Assembly (NCBI RefSeq): GCF_030253575.1
Contig: NC_080559.1
Coordinates: forward strand, 30,654,501 to 30,718,500
Source of the DNA: Rhododendron vialii
Taxonomy: Eukaryota > Streptophyta > Magnoliopsida > Ericales > Ericaceae
Length of the DNA: 64,000 bases
Direction of reading: 5' to 3'
In this document: positions 1 through 13,765 of the stretch, one piece after another
Layout: each line of letters opens with the position of its first letter
How positions within the stretch are numbered: position 1 is the stretch's first letter
Made by a program: the position numbers and the translations under genes
Notes under the pieces: generated by a model
Databases searched by the model: none
What the model was told of the DNA's origin: nothing
What the model saw: the letters and a program-made list of their open reading frames with translations, nothing else

Positions 1-205
1 AAAAAAAAAAGCCTACTTATTGACTTAATTTTGTCTTTATTCAAAAAATTATGAGTTTCGATCAAATTTTTTTTACTTGTCCGATTCCTCTTGTCGAGAC
101 GAATCAATAAGTTACAAAAATTTGACGCAAAACTAACAAATGCAAAAAAAATTTGAATAAGAACAAAAAAAATAAGTCACTCAACTTTTTAATCCAAACC
201 CATCC
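1..205. repeat. Foldback AT-rich repeat family, partial copy at window edge
   Basis: This stretch matches one half of a foldback repeat seen again at 50.4, 52.7 and 20.8 kb. Shared landmarks are the run of T followed by ACTT, GATTCCTCTTGTCGAGACGA, a TTTGACGCAAAACTAACAAA block and TTGAATAAGAACAAAAA. Only the right half is present; the other half is absent or lies outside the window. No coding capacity is evident, so it is probably a non-autonomous DNA transposon. Confidence 0.6.
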
Positions 206-1470
<1,265 letters not shown>

Positions 1471-2073
1471 GATGGAATCAGAATTTGTATCTTCAGAGGA
1501 TCAAAGCATGACGATAAAAAAATATACTCCTGTATCACTAGCTGGCAAAGCAGTTTGTTTATTTACCGGTTCAGTTCTATTGAGAGACTCGGGATTTTTA
1601 TTTTTATTTTTTATAATCGAATGTTCGGACCGGTTTGCGCGCACCTCGATTAATTTTGAGGCCCCGGAGATAATGACCGGGCATAACCCTTAGTGGCTCC
1701 AAGGTTTGGAATATTTTGGCCTCCGTAGAATGAAACATGCGACCTCAAGAAGGAACAGTTATTGCTTTCTCACAACCACTTGGACAAATCCCTCGGGGTT
1801 AAGATACTCTCGATTTTACGAGTCACCAAATCCGCAGTAAAGGTTTTAACTAGAAATCCGACCAATGAATGTGAGATTCGGGGATCAAAAAAAGAAGAAG
1901 TGAGATTCGGACTGAAGCTTGAACCTGTTTTTATATTTTTGTCAAACTTCAACGATGTAAAGAGGAATATCTTATTTCGTTTTTTTTTTTTTTGGCTTAT
2001 TTCAAATAGGAAAAGTAAATATAGGTAACTAGATGTGTTCATTGTATTAATCTTGTAGGCATATATGCAAGGA

Positions 2074-2436
2074 CGGAGCTATGTCGGAGTTCGGGGTCCT
2101 GGCCCCAGCTCCCCGAGCTTCCGAGTTTTAAAATTTTTATTTTTTACATATCTGATTTTGAATATTATTGATAACTATTCGTGTATAGCTACTTATAATC
2201 TCAATAATTTTGGTTCGATTTGATAAAAAACCAGTTATTTTACATTCTCAATTTCTTTCATAAATAAAAAAATAAGCACGTGATAGTTTATGTAGCCTAA
2301 AGAATCATTTTAATGTACAAATGTAAAAAATTGGAAAGCAAAAATCTTATGATATACTATATGTTCCGATGAAAAATACATGTCTATTAAGCGTCTAAGC
2401 CGGGCCCCCGGAGTTAAAATCTTGACTCCGCCACTA
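2074..2436. repeat. Degenerate MITE-like element (GGACGGAGC type)
   Basis: The left edge (GGACGGAGCTATGTC) and the right edge (GACTCCGCC) are roughly inverted, and each is adjacent to a purine/pyrimidine block (GAGTTTTAAAA and GAGTTAAAATC). The interior is AT-rich and non-coding. A clean target duplication was not found, so the boundaries are approximate. Confidence 0.35.
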
Positions 2437-2892
2437 CATATATGAGAAGAAAGTTTCCACATTGCCTGCATATGCTTCAACGATGAATAAAAATACTACC
2501 GTACTTTTTACTAGCGATGACCCGTTCTATACACGGGATCATTAGAAAATTGACGTCTACATACTGGAGTACTAGTATGTGGTAATATGTTTTTATTTGT
2601 CAAACTTCAACAATGTAAAAAGTAATTCTATTTACTTTTTTTTACTTGTTTTCTTATTCTATGCGAATAGAGAAAGTAAATAATGGTAACGAATGTGTTT
2701 ATTGTTAGTCTCAGAGACATGAGAAGAAAGTATATATATCAACATTGCTTGACTCTGCTTTAACAATGAATAAAATTACTCGTATAAAAATAGAATAATT
2801 TTTAGTACTAGCGATTGACCGCACGTACGGGATTAGCAGAAAGAACCAGAACAACTGGGAGTGAAAGTTTGTTGTTTACATTTAAGAAAAGA

Positions 2893-3060
2893 GAGAAACT
2901 TCTTCACGAAGCCTCCGTGAACAGGATGTTCACGAGGTCTCTCAATTTCGAGCGTCCATTTCGATTTTGGATGGTTTAGATTTTAATAACATCCAGACCG
3001 TCTAAAATCGAAACGGACGATCGAGAATGCGCTCTGCAAAAACTTATTCACGGGCCCTCT
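2893..3060. repeat. Inverted-repeat MITE-like element
   Basis: Two arms around 2949-2978 and 2996-3025 are imperfect inverted repeats built on CGTCCATTTCGATTTTGGA and its counterpart AAAATCGAAACGGACGAT. The outer parts carry TTCACGA/TTCACGG motifs. Related arms occur at 12.74-12.95 kb, which points to a dispersed family. Confidence 0.5.
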
Positions 3061-5246
3061 TAAGAAAATCACATGATGGTTTTTATTTCGCCCCTACGAA
3101 TCAAAAAATAATACTTACCGATATCCACTAGAGCTGATTTTTTACAGGGCCCCATAAAATAATATTCAAAAATTTATGAATATTTTTCTAAATTTTTTTG
3201 GGACCCGAAATAAAACCAAACGCGTTTATCTCTGCGTGGTTCTCTGCGAATTGTCTCTGCCGTTTGCAGAGCTGTTTTCAATACTCCAACATGAGAGCAT
3301 GCTATTGCTAGGTTTAGGGAGAACGGTGTGCAGCCAAATCCGGCACGCAATCGGGTCATGGCCCAACTTGGCCTCCTTGGGGGCGCGACTTGCGGATCCC
3401 GGATCCGTACTGGCTATACACAGAAAATTCCTGCCGCATAAATCGGTAGTTTGGTGATGGGGCAATGGGGGTGTTTGGCCACCCACTTTTCACAAATTAT
3501 TCAAGTCAATTTACGCGCACATTGACTAATTTTAATGGTCTCTTCAAAAGAGTTTGTAGCACATAAAAATTTCGAACATGAGAACTTGAGAGGGAATAAA
3601 CTCCCAAGTTTCAGGTATTCACCACTAGGTTAATCCTATTTTAGGTTTGCCATTTTCATATTTTGGGGGTTTTGAGTTCACGCTATATTTTTGGTATATT
3701 TTGTTTTGAAATTCCTTTTTGTTTTTTCTGAATTTGTTTTAAATTCATGTTTTATTTTTTGGATAACTACATGACGAGAAGAGTTTAAAAAGTGGAAAAT
3801 CGTGAGTAACAGCAAAAAAAGGTTTTACAAAAAAAGAAAAAATACCAAACAGTCAATATTTTTTTCGTGTCGTTTAATATGAAATTTTTTCAACTTCAGT
3901 GCACATTTTCAAACTTTTTCGACTCTCGTGACGAGATAAATGATTAAAATCCCAAAGATTCCAGAGAATAGCTCAACAAAAATTACGGAAAATAACTTTT
4001 TATTAAAAAAACATATTTGCGCGACTTTAATGTGCTCCGGTCTTGTTGGGAATAGGAATCAGGTGAAGTGACGCATTTGGGTGGACATGTTCGATCGAGC
4101 TCGGCCATTGGATGTTACCCCAAGCTGACGTGTAATGACAGGCTCATTGCCGGTTAAACTTAGCGCTTGTAGACCCCACAACCACCGGCGTGGCGCAGCC
4201 TTCGTGGTCACACCTTATCCAGGTGATTTGATCTCCACCTTATCAAAACTATCACAAAGTCTTTTTTTAGTAAACTAGCAATTACTATGAGCAGTCCAAG
4301 TTAAATTCTATTTCCAGGTGATTGCTTAACAGCCCAGGGATTATTAAACTTGCGGTACAATTAAACACGAATCTACGGTGTAGAACTCTGCCATGTTAGG
4401 ACTCAACTTCAGAGATTTGGCTTTTGCTTATAGATATCTTTGTTTTTAAAATTTAGGAGTAGTAATTTCACAGCATTTTACCATGCACAATCAGCTAAAA
4501 GACACACAAGAAAAGAAAAAAATAAACCCCAAGCCTAGGTCATAGCCGACCAGTAATGCTACATACACATCAACAACATGCATCTCTCTTACATACGTAT
4601 CGGCCCCACATATTTAATTGTGGGACGGGATCCACCCTTATGTGAGATGGGTGTGGTTGGAATTGTTGTGTTTATAGATTTCGTCAAATTCAACCGAGAG
4701 CATTTAAATCTAATTATTCGTGCATAACACTTAAGTCTAATTAATCTATTTCATTATACCTCTATATATCATACCTAAATACTTATTGGAGTACATATTT
4801 TTTTCCCGATTGCCAGAAAATAAGGATGTTGGTGAACCAAATTTCACATCTCAGTAAAATCAAAATGTACGTCGACGTACATTTTAATACCTTATCAAAT
4901 ACCCTTGACCGGCTTTGCAAAAAGAAAAAGAAAAAAAAAAGGTAACAGGGAGCGGACTGCGAAAGGTCAACGCCTACCGGCCGTTACAATTGTGTTTTCA
5001 TATTATCATAACTGGCGACAGCAACGTTTGACCTGGGAATAGTCCTTTCTGGCTTTTTTACCAGTTTTTTTTCCCGTTGAGAGCAGGAACTACGAAACCC
5101 CAATCCCTCTCTCGGACGGCAATTATATATCCCACCCCCAAGTTAACTAAATGGCGGTTGCACCTCAAAAACACCTCCTCTAGAACATCCTCAAAAATAC
5201 CTTTGACCTCCCTTCTCCTCTTTTGTGGTGCTGTGTAAATCAAGAA

Positions 5247-5248
<2 letters not shown>
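3061..5248. other. Intergenic spacer upstream of the SAUR gene
   Basis: No gene recognised. The region around 3140-3480 is less AT-rich than its surroundings and carries overlapping open frames of up to 93 codons on both strands, but none has a family signature. The distal promoter of the SAUR gene presumably lies in the last kilobase. Confidence 0.5.

Positions 5249-5290
<42 letters not shown>
5249..5290. repeat. (CT)n microsatellite in the SAUR promoter
   Basis: A 42-bp CT array about 50 bp upstream of the predicted TATA box. CT/GA-rich tracts are common in plant core promoters; its length makes it a likely polymorphic site. Confidence 0.95.
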
Positions 5291-5293
<3 letters not shown>

Positions 5294-5337
5294 GTATACC
5301 TCTTGTGTATACACATATCCTCCCTCAGGACCCTCAC

Positions 5338-5346
5338 TATATAAAT
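5338..5346 (+). promoter_or_regulatory. Probable TATA box of the SAUR gene
   Basis: TATATAAAT lies about 300 bp upstream of the SAUR ATG, just after a CT-rich tract. Transcription would then start near 5370-5380 and leave a leader of about 270 nt. Assigned by motif only. Confidence 0.5.
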
Positions 5347-5400
5347 CGCCCTCCCCAATCTCTGAATCCCCCTCTCAAACCCCCCCTCCTCAGAAAATTC

Positions 5401-5514
5401 ATGTGTTTAATCTCAGAATACTACTCTAACCAATTATACCATGAGCAACGTTCCAAGAGTATCTCTATCAGACTCTTCCCTGACCCTCTTCAAACTGGCC
5501 ATTTCTGGCTCTGA
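5401..5514 (+). promoter_or_regulatory. Upstream ORF in the SAUR leader
   Basis: An ATG at 5401 opens a 37-codon reading frame that closes with TGA at 5512-5514, about 135 nt before the SAUR start and inside the predicted leader. If transcription begins at the TATA box above, ribosomes would meet this ATG first, so it could dampen SAUR translation. No conserved peptide is recognised. Confidence 0.35.
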
Positions 5515-5649
5515 CCCCTGGCCCTTCTCTATCGTCTCCTTCTAGCCTCTGATCAAATTCAAACAAAAAAGAAAGATCCATCACACCAAGGGGTTTCTTG
5601 TAATTTTCTTGGTTTTTTTTGTTTGTTTGTTTTTTGTTTGGAAGTACAG

Positions 5650-6009
5650 ATGGGAGGAGACAAGATTAGTGTGTTGAATAATTTTCACCTGCACTTCCCC
5701 CACCTTCATCTCCACCACAAGAAGGAGATGATGGTGAAGGACATTCCGAAGGGCTGTCTGGCTGTTATGGTGGGGCAAGGGGAGGAGCAGCAGAGGATTA
5801 TAATCCCGGTCATATACATCAACCACCCACTCTTTATCCAGCTGCTGAAGGAAGCCGAGGAAGAGTATGGGTTCGATCACAAGGGACCCATTAACATTCC
5901 TTGCCACGTCGAGCAGTTCCGCCATGTCCAGGGCATGATTGACAAAGATCAGCAGTCCCACCACCACCACAGCCACCACCACCACCACCTTCTTTGCTTC
6001 AAGGTTTGA
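5650..6009 (+). CDS. SAUR-family small auxin-up RNA protein
   Basis: Single-exon gene encoding 119 aa. The core from about residue 29 to 94 is typical of SAUR proteins: VKDIPKGCLAVMVG, then RIIIPVIYINHPLF, then LLKEAEEEYGFDHKGPINIP, then CHVEQFR. Family knowledge: SAURs are short-lived, intronless early auxin-response proteins, several of which inhibit PP2C.D phosphatases and so promote cell expansion. I chose the ATG at 5650 because MGGDKIS is followed directly by the family region; an in-frame upstream ATG at 5623 would add nine hydrophobic residues. Odd points are a His-rich segment near the N-terminus and a striking His-rich tail (SHHHHSHHHHH), which may be of little functional weight. 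The neighbours are spacers, and no tandem SAUR array is visible here. Confidence 0.92.
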   Translation: MGGDKISVLNNFHLHFPHLHLHHKKEMMVKDIPKGCLAVMVGQGEEQQRIIIPVIYINHPLFIQLLKEAEEEYGFDHKGPINIPCHVEQFRHVQGMIDKDQQSHHHHSHHHHHLLCFKV

Positions 6010-8194
6010 AAGATTGTGGATTTGAATTGAAAGTTGGGAGCTTCCGTGTAAAATATTCAGCAGTGTCACGGATACAGATGTTCCGAAACCATCTCCCAAT
6101 TATTTTAAACTTGTTGTTTAATGTTTGATTTTTTTGTTCTGTTCTTGTTTTTATTTAGTGTAGTAATTTGGTGAACCCAAATACATGTACCCAGATTGCT
6201 GTGGAAGTTGATGACAGTATTAATTATTACATAAAGTTATTCATATTTGTAGCTGTATTTTTGTTGTTGTTTTGATACTCCTAGTTTAGATTTTTCTTAT
6301 TTCTTTAATTTCTTCATTTACAGATAACTAAGATATACTACACCATCATGTTCCGATGGATCAACACTCAAATAAGACATACATATATGTATGATACTTT
6401 TTGAGATATGAATCAATAAAAATACTTTTGAAACAGCTCGGATTGTGCATTACATCAATGCATGCACGTACTACAAGGTCCCCGGTTCCAGATCGGAATA
6501 TTACTCCATTTAAATTTGTGTAGATACAAAATGTTCTCTGTTTTTCTTAAGGTCTTCTTCCTTCTTCTACATCACTTTTTTGCCAGCTATGGTATTAATG
6601 ATGAAAAGTATGAACGCATGAAATCGGTTTTTAGAGAGAGAGAGAGTGGTTGGGAGGGTGGAGGGGCCCCAGATGGTATTTGCTCGATCGAAGGCAATTA
6701 GAAAAGTTTGATTGATTAGGTTGTGGGGTGGTGTAGAGCCCAGAAATGATGGACATAACAGAACACGAAACTCTTTCCTTCCTTATTAGCGTTATATATT
6801 TGTGCCGTTACCCCAAATCAGCTTACCTTAGCATTACATAATGAATGATGCAAACCATATACATATAATAGTCATTCTCCAAATTAGGGTTTCGCGATTA
6901 CGGCAATACCCATGCTAATTAATTATATGGAGTAGATTATGAAGTAAGAATATTAATACGGGATACTGATCACATATGAGATCGATACGATGATATGGTT
7001 AAACCTAAACAACGAGGACAACTAGAGTACGTATGCAATTCCGTGAGTACAAATGAGATTGATTCGATCGACACAATCTCAGTTTCATAAAAGTACAAAT
7101 ACTTGACCTAAATTATGTGAAAAGTATTCTATACTTTGAAAATAAAATAAAAAATCTTTTCATATTGTGCATTGAGACACAATTCCGTGAGTACCAACAT
7201 ATGATACGAATATGTTATTCATATGACTCTCGTATGTACAGAACTATTTGTGTTTCATAGCGTGTGGACTACTAACCCTCAGCCATTGTAATTACTAGTT
7301 TTTTGCAAGAATCTTATCAAATAAATGAATGGTTGTGGAAATTACCCTAACGCGTTGAACATCACAAAATAATTCCAAATTATAAGTGACATCATTGTGC
7401 TTGGAATCTTGAAAAAGGAAATTGGTTTCATATAACATCACCTGTATAACGATATGTTTGAAAATGATTAATGGAGTCAACTGTTTCTTAACAATGAAAA
7501 ACATCTTAGTGGAAGACAAAGTCAAGAGTCCCATCAAGAGGTTAGGCCGGAAACTTCGTCGGAGGTCATGCGTCGATGTCAGATACTTGGCGAGACACTC
7601 ATCAAATTAATATACGAAATCAAAGTGTTCTATATTTTTTCAGGTAGTGATTTTGCCACACCCTTTTTTGATAATGTCACACCCTGCAAATGTATTTTTT
7701 GGTGTAAAAATACACTTGCAGAGTATGACAATATCAAAAAATAGTGTGACAAAATCATTTTCCATTTTTTCCCCTTCCCTTTTTTTTTTTTTGCTCTTTC
7801 TTTTATGCCTTTTTCCATAATCTAATTGTCATCAAAGGGGGAAAACAATCAAAGCTATAAAATAAAGTTTGCTTAACACAAAAAATGCCCCAAAAAAAGA
7901 TTATCTTTTCTAACCGTTTCCTCGAATTGGGTTATTTGTTTTCTATTTTTTTATTTCTCTCTTCGAGACAAATCACATAATGAATACCCGATTATGAAAA
8001 AACATAAACTATATAAAATGAACGAGTATGCCTAATTACATGTGTCCAGTTAATTTAGTCTTCTGTCATCAGTTAAGTAGTGGAATCAAGCAATGTAATT
8101 AATAATGAGAGATTTAGTGATAGGTCCACTATAGACAATTTATAAGTCCACAAGTCACACCTAATAGTTTTGTAAAGCCACAGGTCCACACAAT
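6010..8194. other. Intergenic spacer, no gene seen
   Basis: It contains the SAUR 3' UTR and then AT-rich spacer. A short inverted pair around 7640-7760 (a TTTTGCCACACCC-like block and a GTGTGACAAAATC block) suggests a small decayed MITE. No coding region is supported. Confidence 0.55.
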
Positions 8195-8455
8195 CTAAGC
8201 CCTAGGGTACCCTATAAAAGTGTCTAAAACCCTAAACCCTATAAAAGTGCCTAAAACTCTAAACCTTATGAAAGTGCATAAATCACTAAAACCCTATAAT
8301 AGAAAAGTGCATCTTAAAACCTTATAAAAGTGCTCAAACCCTAGGATACCCTACGCTAGGGTAATCTACCCTACCCTTGGGTACCCTATCCTATAATAAA
8401 AAAGTGCACCCTAAAATCTTATGAAAGTGCCTAAATCCTAGAGTATCCTAAAATA
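8195..8455. repeat. Degenerate telomere-like tandem repeat
   Basis: Several imperfect copies of a unit like CCCTATAAAAGTGCCTAAAA are interspersed with CCCTAAACCCT and CCTAGGGTACCC motifs. The units resemble the plant telomere heptamer CCCTAAA but are diverged and interrupted. It is best read as a small degenerate satellite or interstitial telomere-like tract, not a chromosome end. Confidence 0.6.
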
Positions 8456-11265
8456 GACTTGAGACATTACATAATTAATAGGTGGACTTATAGGTTTATG
8501 AAGTTCACATAATGAACCTATGACTAATTTTCTAATTAGTATATACTCTTATCTGAACAATAATTCTAGCATCAACTAAACCAATGAAAAAGACGTATTG
8601 ATTGATCAATCAGAAAAAGCCAACAATCCTTCCATCAATCATCTGTTAACGTCATGTAATTCAATAGTTCAAGAGCACCGCCATATAGTGCTCCGGATCA
8701 CTCCACAACCACACGTTTCCGTGGGAAATGTTAATTAGAATATTGTCACTATCTTTCTTCTTCACTTCTCATTATTTGAGATTAATCAGTTGTTGGTTTA
8801 ATTTCTTTCTTTATTCGTCTGTATATGAATATGTATCTTGTTCTCTTTTTTGTTTTTGGATGCCAACCTCTTATCTTGGGGTTCGAGAGGCGCGTGATAG
8901 TCGGGGCCTGAAGTGCCAACCTAATTGTGATGCCAGGTTTTCCCCGTAGTGATGCCATTTATGGTTGTATCCATTTTCATTGTTGTACCTATATATTCCA
9001 CTGATTAATAAATTCCTTTTTCGCCAATCGAAAAAGGCAGCTGATCGATTTCTTTAATAAATTCCCTACATTTTCAATCGTTAGTTAACCGAATAAGTAT
9101 TAAATTGTGAACCACTAGCTAGCAACACTTAGGATTCTCGTGCTATCTAGTCTATCCTAGAATTTCTCTCCCCTAAAATGTAGGGAATTGTACTGAACAG
9201 CTTAATTTCTTTAATATTGGCTTGGATGATTGATTATACAAGCATATATTGACTTTGAACTTGTCTTTCTCTAGATCTAGAAATTTAAGATTTCAATATA
9301 TACGGTTTACACTCCGATTCATATGACACATGCGAGCACTTCTGGTTAACGTGGCAGAGCTAGAATTTTTATTGTGCCGCGACCGAACTATATAAGGCAG
9401 AGAAAACGCAATTGGACCAAAATTTGGTTATCTATCGGTTTTATACATTTTTTGCTAACTTATTATATGCATCAGATTTAATTATTTGGTACTTAGAATA
9501 CTTAGATAGATACTCGAAATTGATTATTGTCATAAAAAAACCAGACAATTTTTTCTTACAGAAAATTAAAAACTAGTATTCGAATGGGAGAATTAACTTA
9601 ATTTGTTTCAACTTTTTGAGATAAATTTGTAATTAATTATACCATATTTATGTACTACTATAATAAATAAATGAAAAGCACCAAAGCTATCTTCGCGATG
9701 CCAGGCACTGACTTCTAGACACATGAGTTCTCGTGAGTCACTTAATTAGTACTAACATATCGGAAGTACAAAACCTCGATTTGCAAAAGTTAATCCTATT
9801 AACCATCTTGACGAGAGTTTCTGTAGTGGAAAAAGTAGGCTTGTCGGACTTGGCTCGAATTGTCAAGATGAAATCTAAACCATTGATAGTCGAGATAAAA
9901 AAGTTCGGATTTTGAAAGTTCAGATTTTGCCCTTCAACCCGACACCGGTTCCAGGGTTGTATACGCTATATAGTGCAGTGGAAGATGGCATGCAAGAGAA
10001 TGAAGAAATTATTGAGCTTCAAGTTTGCTTTGTTGCTTTTGAACTTTGAATAATACTCGCGAAAGTTGACAATTGGATTGGCCTGAAATTTGAATTATAT
10101 TTGCGAAAGTGGACGATTGGATTGGCCCCAACTGCTTTGAATCAATCATATATACACAGTTGACGGTACTCATCCTATATCTTAACTGCAGCAAATTCTC
10201 CTTTTGAAAAAGAGGAGTGGTTCTTAATCAAACAAAGTGTCTGCCATATTCCCCACACTCAATCTTCAACTTGTTTTTGCTTTTTTCCCTTTACTTTTTC
10301 TCCTTTTGCTTATTACCCATTATGTTTGTTACAGGAATAATATTGTTCCATAATATTGGAGTCCAACAGCTTACAGCTCCAATAATCTTGCATGTATATA
10401 TAGGCCAGGAGTAGCGTTACGATTGGCAACGGGGTGGCGTGGGATGGATATATATACCACTTGTTCCTGTCCCCGAACCCCAAAACTCCTATCCAATTCT
10501 TGTCTCCGCCCCAATCTCCATCAGGAATCAGTTTGTTTACTCTTCATCCCCGCCCCAAATGGGAAACTGTCTCCGGTAGAAAAACCCAAATATGAAATTT
10601 CAACTCCAAACAGCAAGCATTTGGGGAAAAAAGGCCAGTTGATGTAGAAAATAAGAAGAGAAGATCAAAATAAAGTGTGTTTCTCATGGAATTCGTTTTT
10701 CGTTTTGTTTCACATAGAAATTGAACAACCACAAGTATTGCAATTTCCTTTTAGTTTTATTTTCGGAATCACATACCAGGTCCCAAAAGAGCCCAATATT
10801 TGGAAAATATTCAAATTAATTAATAAATCTGTGGCAACTAGTTAATTTACTAAATAGATATCTGTATTTTTAACCCCAAAAAAAAAAAATCACTTCAACA
10901 AGATTAGCTTCTTTTTATTTATTTATTGTTTTTCATAAAATTCATTCATCAAACTCATACGGCACTTAAAAAGAGATTTCGTAACGTTACAATAATTGAT
11001 ACTTTAACGTCAGCTTGAAGCTAAAATAGTTTCAAGGCAGACAATCTCTATTATAAAACAGAAGGGTGTGGGGACAAGTTGTTGGAACGGCTTAGATTCA
11101 TTTGATCCAAAGGCTGTAGTGTATTCTCCCACTTCCCGGTTAAGTGTCCATGATTTTCACCTAAATCGCACAACTGTCATCCCTTTCCAATCGGGATGCG
11201 TAGTGCCGTAGGCACGGGTTAGCACTAGTCTATGATATTTGACTTGCAACCCGCTTGTATAAAAT
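8456..11265. other. Intergenic spacer, no gene seen
   Basis: AT-rich, with only short unsupported open frames. A paired motif around 10055-10125 (a GCGAAAGTTGACAATTGGATTGG-like block repeated about 50 bp later) is a short direct repeat. Nothing else is recognisable. Confidence 0.5.
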
Positions 11266-11522
11266 GGATCCGGATCCTCTCCGGTCCATTTGGACATTGG
11301 ACTAGACAAGATTGTCCAAATCGGAACCGTTCACTAGCATAATTAATGGTTTAGATTTGTTCAAAAACTCTTCCAGGTAAGAGTTAACTCTTCCATAGAA
11401 GAGTTTTTGAACAAATCTCAACCATTCATCGCAAAAACTCAACCATTCATTGCAAAAATGGACGATTACATATGCATGGACTATCTCGTCCAATCCAAAT
11501 CTTTGAACGGGAGAGGATCCAT
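11266..11522. mobile_element. MITE with an internal hairpin
   Basis: The ends are inverted: ATGGATCCGGATCCTCTCC at the left and GGGAGAGGATCCAT at the right. Inside, 11348-11378 and 11394-11425 form a long hairpin built on TTTGTTCAAAAACTCTTC and its complement, followed by partial repeats of CTCAACCATTCAT. There is no coding capacity, which is consistent with a non-autonomous DNA transposon. Superfamily not assigned because no target duplication is clear. Confidence 0.6.
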
Positions 11523-11667
11523 TTCCTACAAAAGTTATTGTATAGTTACAATATGGCATGGGTGTATATCAATATATCTGAGGTGCTATATACATTACTG
11601 CGTGAGATTATTCTGCGATCACAAGAAAAGTTTTTACTCCTATATGGAATAGGATCCTCTAGCTTAG

Positions 11668-12048
11668 TCTCTTAAAGGGACTAAACGGTTTTGGTTCGGA
11701 TCGTTTTTTAGCCCTTCCTGAGTCCATTTTGATGATCATCACCGCTAATATTTTAGATCGATCTCATCTAGTACATTAGGCACACACACACACACAAAAT
11801 CATGTTAATCGTACATTGATGTCTTCTCAAACCATATTTATCTCTAGAAAAATATATTTTTACCCAATATTGCAATGTTTCTGAACCCATTTTTTTAAAG
11901 ATAAATGTGTTCCGAAAATATATTAAACGCTATCTGATTAACATGGTATTTTGTCGACGTGCCTAATACTCTCGACGCTATCTAATCTCAATCATTAAAA
12001 CGGACCGGTAAGGACCCGAACAGAACCGTCAAGTCCCTCAAAGGGACA
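11668..12048. mobile_element. MITE with about 38-bp terminal inverted repeats
   Basis: The left end (GTCTCTTAAAGGGACTAAAC then GGTTTTGGTTCGGATCG) is the imperfect inverse of the right end (GACCCGAACAGAACCG then TCAAGTCCCTCAAAGGGAC). The arms agree over about 38 bp with a few mismatches. The interior of about 300 bp is AT-rich and non-coding. Confidence 0.7.
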
Positions 12049-12740
12049 AATCCCATTCCTTTATACATCTGGGCCAGTACTCAACAAGGACATGATACTC
12101 AGAAAAAGGGGCAAGCAGGCATGCATCCACAGTCAATGGGAAAACCAAATTCACTCAAGTTTTTTTTTTTGGTTCTCAAATATTAAACGATGGGTAGCGG
12201 AACATACAGTTCTGCATTTTTGAAAATATCGAAATCAAGAGTGTAGTACGCTATGAACTTATACACAAAATTATAATTAATTTTGTTACCGAGGAGTGGA
12301 TACCCGTATTATTTAAACACACTCAATTGTGGGGTGTGGATCGTAGCATTGCTCACCGTGGTTTTGACAGGCACACTTTTGATTTCACTACCTCTAGGAT
12401 TTGTTATGCACAAAAAATGAAGTTTCATTGCCATCCTTTTTTTTATTTTATACGAGCATTGATAGGAATTAATACAGATTTTTACAATACAGAACCGGAT
12501 AAAATTGTGTTTAGAGAACTGTTCGATGTACACATACACATTCATCGCACACATACACACGTGTATCGAACGATTTCGGATACAGTTGTGTATTGAATCC
12601 GTGTTACTAGACTTTTTCTTTTGTGATTCTCTTTGTTTGAATTAGCCAAATGATTGGTGCCTTTTCTCTACATGTCACAATCTAGCTCCACCAATAAATT
12701 AACAATCAGACAACAAGTATTATTACAATAGAAAAAATCT

Positions 12741-12945
12741 TCTTTACGGTTGTTCCGTAAAGAAGAAGTTACGGAGCTCATTCATGAACGTCCAAAGTGA
12801 TTTGAGAATCTGGATTGAAAATCAATTATGACCGGTAATAATTGATTGTGATTAACTTTTTCCCGAAAAAGTTTCATTAAAATCTAAACCGTCCAGAATC
12901 GAAATGAACGCGCGAGATTGAACAGCTCCGTGACACTCTCATTAG
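12741..12945. repeat. MITE-like inverted repeat related to 2.9 kb
   Basis: It starts with a tight hairpin (CTTCTTTACGG / CCGTAAAGAAG) and carries GTTACGGAGCTCATT on the left and AACAGCTCCGTGAC on the right in inverted orientation. Inside is the CTAAACCGTCCAGAATCGAAATGAACG block also seen in the element at 2.9-3.06 kb. Confidence 0.5.
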
Positions 12946-13639
12946 AATAATCTAATGTTGTTAAGAGGGTCATTATCAGGCCGTGTTCGGTGAACGCTCG
13001 AATCTATGGACTAATTACACGAATATAGGAAAATAGACTTGCCTAATTAATTATCATTTCCCTCTTACTTACTCTCTGATCTTTTTTTTAGTTTTAAACT
13101 CTGAATCGAAATGAGGTGTTCCTTTTTTCTTTTTTCTTTTTCTTTTTTTATCACCATCAAAATGAGGCGTTTAAGTTTTGTTTAATTAGTTCAGTTGGTT
13201 GCTGCGGCTATTAATGAGACTAGAACAGAAGTATTAGAACCACAAACACATTTGCAGAAATAATTGCAGGTGTGGGACCCCACAACGCTGCGCAAAACTT
13301 TCCGGATTTGAATAGTACTTACAATTTTGTTGACGTTTAAGTGAGGCCTCGCTTTTAATCTTCGCAAATAATCACAATAAAATTAAAAATTTAAAAAGTC
13401 AATTAATAAGTGACCACCACCCCCTAATGTTATAGTAAGACCTAGCAAAGGGCTATATTTCAATGTGGGAATGTTCAAAGAATTGCAGACCAGTTGCAAC
13501 TACTTTTACAAATCCATAATATTCTAGCAGTCAGGAAAAACATTACATGGTTGACTTCGTGGAAATCCGACCACTTCTTCAAAATCTCTGATGTTCTGAT
13601 CAGAAGGAAAGAAATCGCTTGTTGCACAAGGTTTAGTGC

Positions 13640-13765
13640 ACATTAGGACGGTCCGTCTCGGTAATTAATGGTCTAGATTGCTCGGTGCCGTGCGTAATCT
13701 CAACCACCCAACCGTCTCGGCAATTCTGGCTATTGATTGCCGAAACGGACGGTTTAGATGTGCAC
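13640..13765. repeat. Short palindromic element (CGTCTCGG type)
   Basis: GGACGGTCCGTCTCGGTAAT on the left mirrors ATTGCCGAAACGGACGGTTTAGA on the right, with a further inner CCGTCTCGGCAATT block. The whole can fold as a hairpin of about 125 bp. Non-coding, probably a small MITE. Confidence 0.5.

Noticed and set aside
3176-3457. 93-codon frame in a GC-richer spacer
   Set aside because: No signature, and overlapping frames on both strands look equally likely; composition alone explains them.
8195-8455. True telomere
   Set aside because: The units are diverged, interrupted and embedded between normal spacer; no long perfect heptamer array.
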